Part shown: positions 59,930 through 64,000 of the stretch, in pieces
Layout: each line of letters begins with the position of its first letter
Numbering within the stretch: position 1 is the first letter of the stretch
From: Hydractinia symbiolongicarpus
Lineage: Eukaryota > Cnidaria > Hydrozoa > Anthoathecata > Hydractiniidae
Assembly: GCF_029227915.1 (NCBI RefSeq)
Contig: NC_079878.1
Span: forward strand, 23,397,501 to 23,461,500
Direction of reading: 5' to 3'
Length of the DNA stretch: 64,000 nucleotides
The notes under the pieces: generated by a model
The model's input: the letters and a program-made list of their open reading frames with translations, nothing else
What the model was told of the DNA's origin: nothing
The model's database searches: none
Position numbers and translations under genes: made by a program

Positions 59930-60602
59930 GGCCATGGATGTATTTGAAAAACAGGAGATGTCAAAAAATCGTTCGATCGTGAAAACTAAGATGCGAGGAT
60001 GGTACAACTGGATAGTGGACGCTGTTCCCAGACCTATAAAAGAGGGAGTCATGAGAACCTACGCCTACTTCAAACGTAAAGTTGTGAATCTCTATGGTGC
60101 GACTAACATCATCGCGAGACCTACGCTTCACGACGAGGTCGAACAGGAGGCACAGGAAGACTACCTCGAAGATATTCAAAATATATATGATCAGCAGCCA
60201 TACGCCTTGGGAACATGAGCACGCGCTGCACAAGACATTTCGAAGTTTTCGCATCCCTGGTATAGAAAAGGCCGAAGTCGACGGGTATATAGAGATGGTG
60301 AGACCTAGCGTGAAAATTTTGGTTGAGGAGCAGGTAAGAGATATGGACTCGGCAAAGGTACAGCCATCCCTGTGGATCATGTGGAAGTAGAAAATCCTGC
60401 CAAACCCGGAGGAGGCCGATGATGAGTATATCAGGGTAGATAAACCCTTCAATAGCAATATAACGGAAATTTTCCAAGGTAGCGACGTGGATGATGTACT
60501 GTAAAATGTTTGCATCAATCAAAACACACGTAGAACATCCGGCATTGCCCCGGAGTGGATTTACCATTGATAGAATTCTACACCAAGATGTAGATTTCCA
60601 TA
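59930..60602 (+). pseudogene. Polinton/Maverick-type polymerase region, N-terminal fragment
   Basis: The plus strand encodes KQEMSKNRSIVKTKMRGWYN and AVPRPIKEGV, then in a second frame ALHKTFRSFRIPGIEKA and VRDMDSAKVQPSLWIMW, and in later frames VDKPFNSNITEIFQGSDVDD and GFTIDRILHQDVDFH. I associate this sequence, upstream of protein-primed DNA polymerase B, with cnidarian Polinton/Maverick (adintovirus-like) elements. At least two frame changes (near 60,205 and 60,490) and a stop at 60,388 show that it is dead. The frame ends abruptly at 60,602, where a LINE is inserted, and resumes at 63,565. Confidence 0.65.
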
Positions 60603-63560
60603 GATTGATTGATTGATTTAATTTATTTACCGTCGGTTATTATATACAATAGTTCTTTAAAAAATAATATTTTGCAAAAAACTAATCAAAACCGACCAAA
60701 TATTTTTATATATTTACAATTTAGATGAAAACTATAATAAATAAATAAATAAATAATGAATAAATAATAAATAAAATATAAACATTCCCCCTCTCCCATT
60801 TTCGTATTGATTACGCAAGTTATGGAATCAATTGCCGACACTCTGTGCATGAACAGTGAGAGCCATTCCATTTTTTAATCATTTGCTTAAATTTAACTAG
60901 ATCTTCGCAACTCTTCGTATGAAAAGGAAGTTTATTCCATACTTTTGGGGCTAAACATCGCAAACTGTTTGGACCAAAGGTGCTTGTATTTACACTGATG
61001 GTTTTTAGGTTGTTCATGTTTTGACTTCTTACTGGCCTATCAGTTTCCTCAAAAAGGAAAATATCTTTCATGAAAGAAGGACTGATGTTTCTCCGAATTT
61101 TTAAATATTTCTATGCATAAATATCTGTGCCTTAGTAATTCCATATAATGTTTATTTGGGAGGCAATCAACTGGTCTTTGGTCATCATGAATAAAACTTA
61201 AAGCCCTGTTGTGGAGTTTTTCAATTTTCAAAATAGATTTCGAAGAAGAGAAATGCCAAACTAAGGGACAATAATTAAAATTTGCATACACGAAGCTTTG
61301 TGCTAAAATAGATCTTGTTTGCAAAGATAGTACATTTTTAAATCTAAATAATGCATTCAGCTGGGCTGAGGCTTTTCGACAAAGATTACTAATGTGCAAG
61401 TTGAAATTTAATTTATCATCAATTGTTACTCCTAAAAGTTTTACGGACCTTACTGATTGTATGACTCATCGCCAATGTTTATTTCAAGCTTCGAGTTATC
61501 AATTTTGGCTCTTGATAGAAGGATCGAATGAAATTTGTTTGGATTTGCTATCATTTTGTTATTATTTAACCAAGAAAGGGCAATTTCGGATTCCCTAAGT
61601 CTTAATGAGATTTTTAATAGTGTTTGAATAAGCTGATATCGTATTGTCGTCTGCGTAATTATGTAGGTCACTATTTACAAGAAAATAAAATAAATCATTC
61701 ATAAATATATTAAAAATAATTGGGCCCAACACAGAACCCTGAGGCACACCTGAAAAAATTAATTCAAATATACTATACTCCGCATTTACTCGTGTGGATT
61801 GTTCTCTGTTTGTAAGATACGATAGAATATACTCAAGTGATTTTACATCAAAACCGTAAGCATGAAGTTTGGCTATAAGTAGATCGTGGGGGACACAGTC
61901 AAAAGCTTTTGATAAGTCCATTAATATTGAACCAACCACATAATTCAGATCCAGTTTTTTTTCCAATCCTCTAATAGGCGTATCAATACGTGATTGGTGC
62001 TATAGTTTTTCCTGTAAGCAGATAAGTACACAGAAAGTTTTTTTTCCATGAAAGACATTATTTAATCTTTGATTATTATTTAAAACTTAGAGAAAATATT
62101 TAATACACTAATAGGTCTAAAATTATTGGGACTGTACTTTTCCTTGCTTCCCTTGTCAATTGGTGTAACAACCGCACGCTTAGCTTTAATTGGGAAAAAA
62201 CTGGCACGGATGCTACTATTTAAGGCATTTTTGAGGGGCAATATTAAGTGCTCACTAGCTAGTTTTGCAAGTTTTGGCGGTATCTTATCTTCGCCTGCAG
62301 ACGCTTTAGTGTTTATTTCTTTAAATACTTTTTTGATTTCTTCATCACCTATTTCCTTAAATTGAAAATTTTCAGACACATTTTCAATATTTTCTTTTAT
62401 CTTTAGGATACTTGGATGATTTTTATAGGTTTTTAAAATTTTCTCAATCAACTTTTTCTTATCTGTAAATGATTTAAAATCAATAGAGGTAGGTTTAATA
62501 CCACTGCTATATTCAACAATATTTATGAAGTGGCTATTCAATGTTGTTGCCACTTCATTTTCATCTGTAATCAAATTATCGTTTTGGATTATCGTAATAT
62601 TTGCATTACTTAAGCAATTTTTATTGGTTACAAAAGGTTTCATAACTTTCCAAAAATTTTTATTTTCGACTGCTCCGGCCTGGGTTATTTTTTTTAAAAT
62701 ATTCCTTAACAGCTATGTTTCGTAATTTTACGCATTTTTTTCTTTGTCTTTTATAATTGGCATTGTTTTCCTCAGTTTTATCATTGTTATATTTATTTTT
62801 AAACCTTGACCTAGAGTATATAGCCTTTCTTAATTCTTTATTCATGAAGGGAGCATCGTTTCCACGCAATGTTTTCTGTATCAAAGGAGCATGTTTATCT
62901 ACTATATTTCTAAAAATTACTTGAAGATTTTCATAGTTCAAATCAGGATCGGCAGTGTCACAACAAAAGTCAGCAGCTTTTACATCAGCCAAAAACGTCT
63001 TTTCATCGAAATTTTTATAGTTTCTATAGAATATTTTCTTTGGCTGTAAACGGGCTAGATGCATTTTTAAAAATGTAGTTATCATTAGATGATGGTCACT
63101 TAATCCTGTTTCAAACGCTGAACTATTTTGAAAAGACCTATATCTGTTTGTCAATAAGACATCAATTGAAGAGCCTTCTGTTCCTGCAAAGCATGTTTTA
63201 TCTTTAATGAGGTTTTTGAGATTGAAAATATCACAAAGTGACTGCATCTGCCCATAGCCACTATCACTTGGATTATAAAAATCTATATTAATATCACCCA
63301 GAACAATAATATTGTCACATTTAGAAAGAGCATTGTTTAGAATTTTTTCCAATTCATAGAATAATTGTGTTAAGTTCGAATATGAAGGTGGCCTGATAAA
63401 TACTAATTATAATCCATTTTTTATTTCTAATAGTAATTTCAGAACAGATAATTTCATTCTCTACAATTCCAATATTGTGTAACTGGTTACAAATGACCCC
63501 TTCCCCAACATACTCAATTAAACCTCCTCCATGTATGTTTCTGTCCTTTCGGGACTTTTT
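60603..63560 (-). mobile_element. 5'-truncated CR1/L2-like LINE inserted in the polymerase pseudogene
   Basis: The 2,958-bp insert is bounded by CATA at 60,599-60,602 and 63,561-63,564. Read on the minus strand it contains an APE-type endonuclease from GGGLIEYVGEGVICNQL (63,530) through IIVLGDINIDFY (63,310) and TGLSDHHLM (63,100), then reverse transcriptase with FRPISVLNIFSKF (62,120), SKAFDCVPHDLL (61,900), GVPQGSVLGPIIFN (61,745) and YADDNT (61,655). A C-terminal region follows (FRFKNVLSLQTRSILAQSFV; PFHTKSCEDLVKF). The 3' end at 60,603 is a (GATT)n-type tail, seen on the plus strand as GATTGATTGATT. The endonuclease N-terminus is missing, as expected from 5' truncation in target-primed reverse transcription. 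Frame changes near 62,650, 62,070, 61,600-61,670 and 61,060 make it inactive. Confidence 0.9.
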
Positions 63561-63564
63561 CATA

Positions 63565-64000
63565 AACAGCGGCTAACAAGGGGTTCATCGTATATAGAAC
63601 TACCTAAATGGATAGCCTCGAAAAAGGCCATCATCAACCCAAAAAATGAGGATAAAGCATGTTTCAGGTGGAGTGTCATAGTATCCCTACACCATGCAGA
63701 GATCGGAAAAGGCATGCAAAGGATATCTAAGCTGAGGCCCTACGTGGATCTCTACAATTGGCAGGATATGGAGTTCCCGACAACAACCAAAGATATTTCC
63801 AAGTTTACGAAGAAAAACACGGACATTGCGGTGAACGTTTTGTATGTAATGGGTAAGAGGATAAACATCCTGCGACGATCCGAACACCTACTGCTTATCA
63901 CGGATGATAAAAAGACCCACTACACAGCCGTGAAGAGTCTATCGCGACTCCTAGGTAAGGAGACATCGAGGAAAACAAAATCAATGCATTTCTGCCTAAA
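63565..64000 (+). pseudogene. Polinton/Maverick-type polymerase region, continuation after the LINE
   Basis: The frame interrupted at 60,602 continues at 63,565 and is open to the window end (about 145 codons): GSSYIELPKWIASKKAIINP, CFRWSVIVSLHHAEIGKG, RISKLRPYVDLYNWQDMEFP, NTDIAVNVLYVMGKR and HYTAVKSLSRLLG, ending MHFCL, where a zinc-binding Cys/His region normally begins. The catalytic polymerase domain would lie beyond position 64,000. This half shows no stop, so the element may have been intact here until the LINE insertion and the frame breaks upstream. Confidence 0.65.

Noticed and set aside
59961-60567. Two long minus-strand frames (185 and 148 codons)
   Set aside because: They are antisense shadows of the Polinton-type polymerase fragment; their residues show no domain pattern.

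Overview
This window looks like nuclear DNA of an animal, most likely a cnidarian (a hydrozoan would fit, but I cannot fix the species). The reasons are the high A+T content, spliced genes with GT/AG introns, single-copy metazoan genes (SMIM12-like, TMEM41A-like), an AIG1/GIMAP-type GTPase, and degenerate mobile-element proteins of kinds I associate with cnidarian genomes. Coding density is very low; most sequence is intron, intergenic DNA or transposon debris.

Layout. 1-3,960: an integrase-core-like pseudogene (minus) split by a decayed PIF/Harbinger element holding a nuclease remnant (plus) and a MADF/Myb-like remnant (minus). 3,961-22,300: no convincing host gene; a TA-flanked MITE (9,973-10,520), a 98-bp inverted repeat with coiled-coil remnants (11,861-12,411), a TTAA-flanked element (12,784-14,077), a duplicated block (16,889/18,076), a LINE tail (about 18,830-19,200) and a piggyBac-like MITE (20,737-21,621). 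22,314-24,797: an AIG1/GIMAP-like GTPase gene (minus, two exons) with one apparent frameshift. 25,175-28,830: a MITE, a minisatellite and unassigned DNA, then a THAP first exon at 28,835. 32,872-36,548: two host genes on the minus strand, TMEM41A-like (five exons, two apparent indels) and SMIM12-like (one coding exon). 37,935-40,460: a tRNA-derived SINE and several small MITEs. 40,762-41,088: a small unassigned ORF. 42,181-43,961: a LINE endonuclease scrap and a fold-back array of near-identical units. 44,218-46,969: a decayed Ty3/gypsy element (minus). 50,947-53,306: an element with 28-bp perfect inverted termini holding both a BEN-like ORF and a 5'-truncated Tc1 (DD34E) transposase. 55,500-56,580: unassigned ORFs. 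56,740-58,440: tandem copies of a 548-bp dispersed repeat. 58,689-59,774: a decayed, probably transposon-borne gene of unnamed family. 59,935-64,000: a Polinton/Maverick-type polymerase-region pseudogene cut in two by a 2.96-kb 5'-truncated LINE with a 4-bp target duplication.

The genes do not form an operon or pathway. The dominant theme is layered transposition: nested insertions, terminal-repeat-bearing elements and fold-back duplications. Several otherwise intact host exons carry single-base frame breaks, so either residual assembly indels or recent gene decay must be considered. All family calls are from memory of protein motifs and were not checked against a database.
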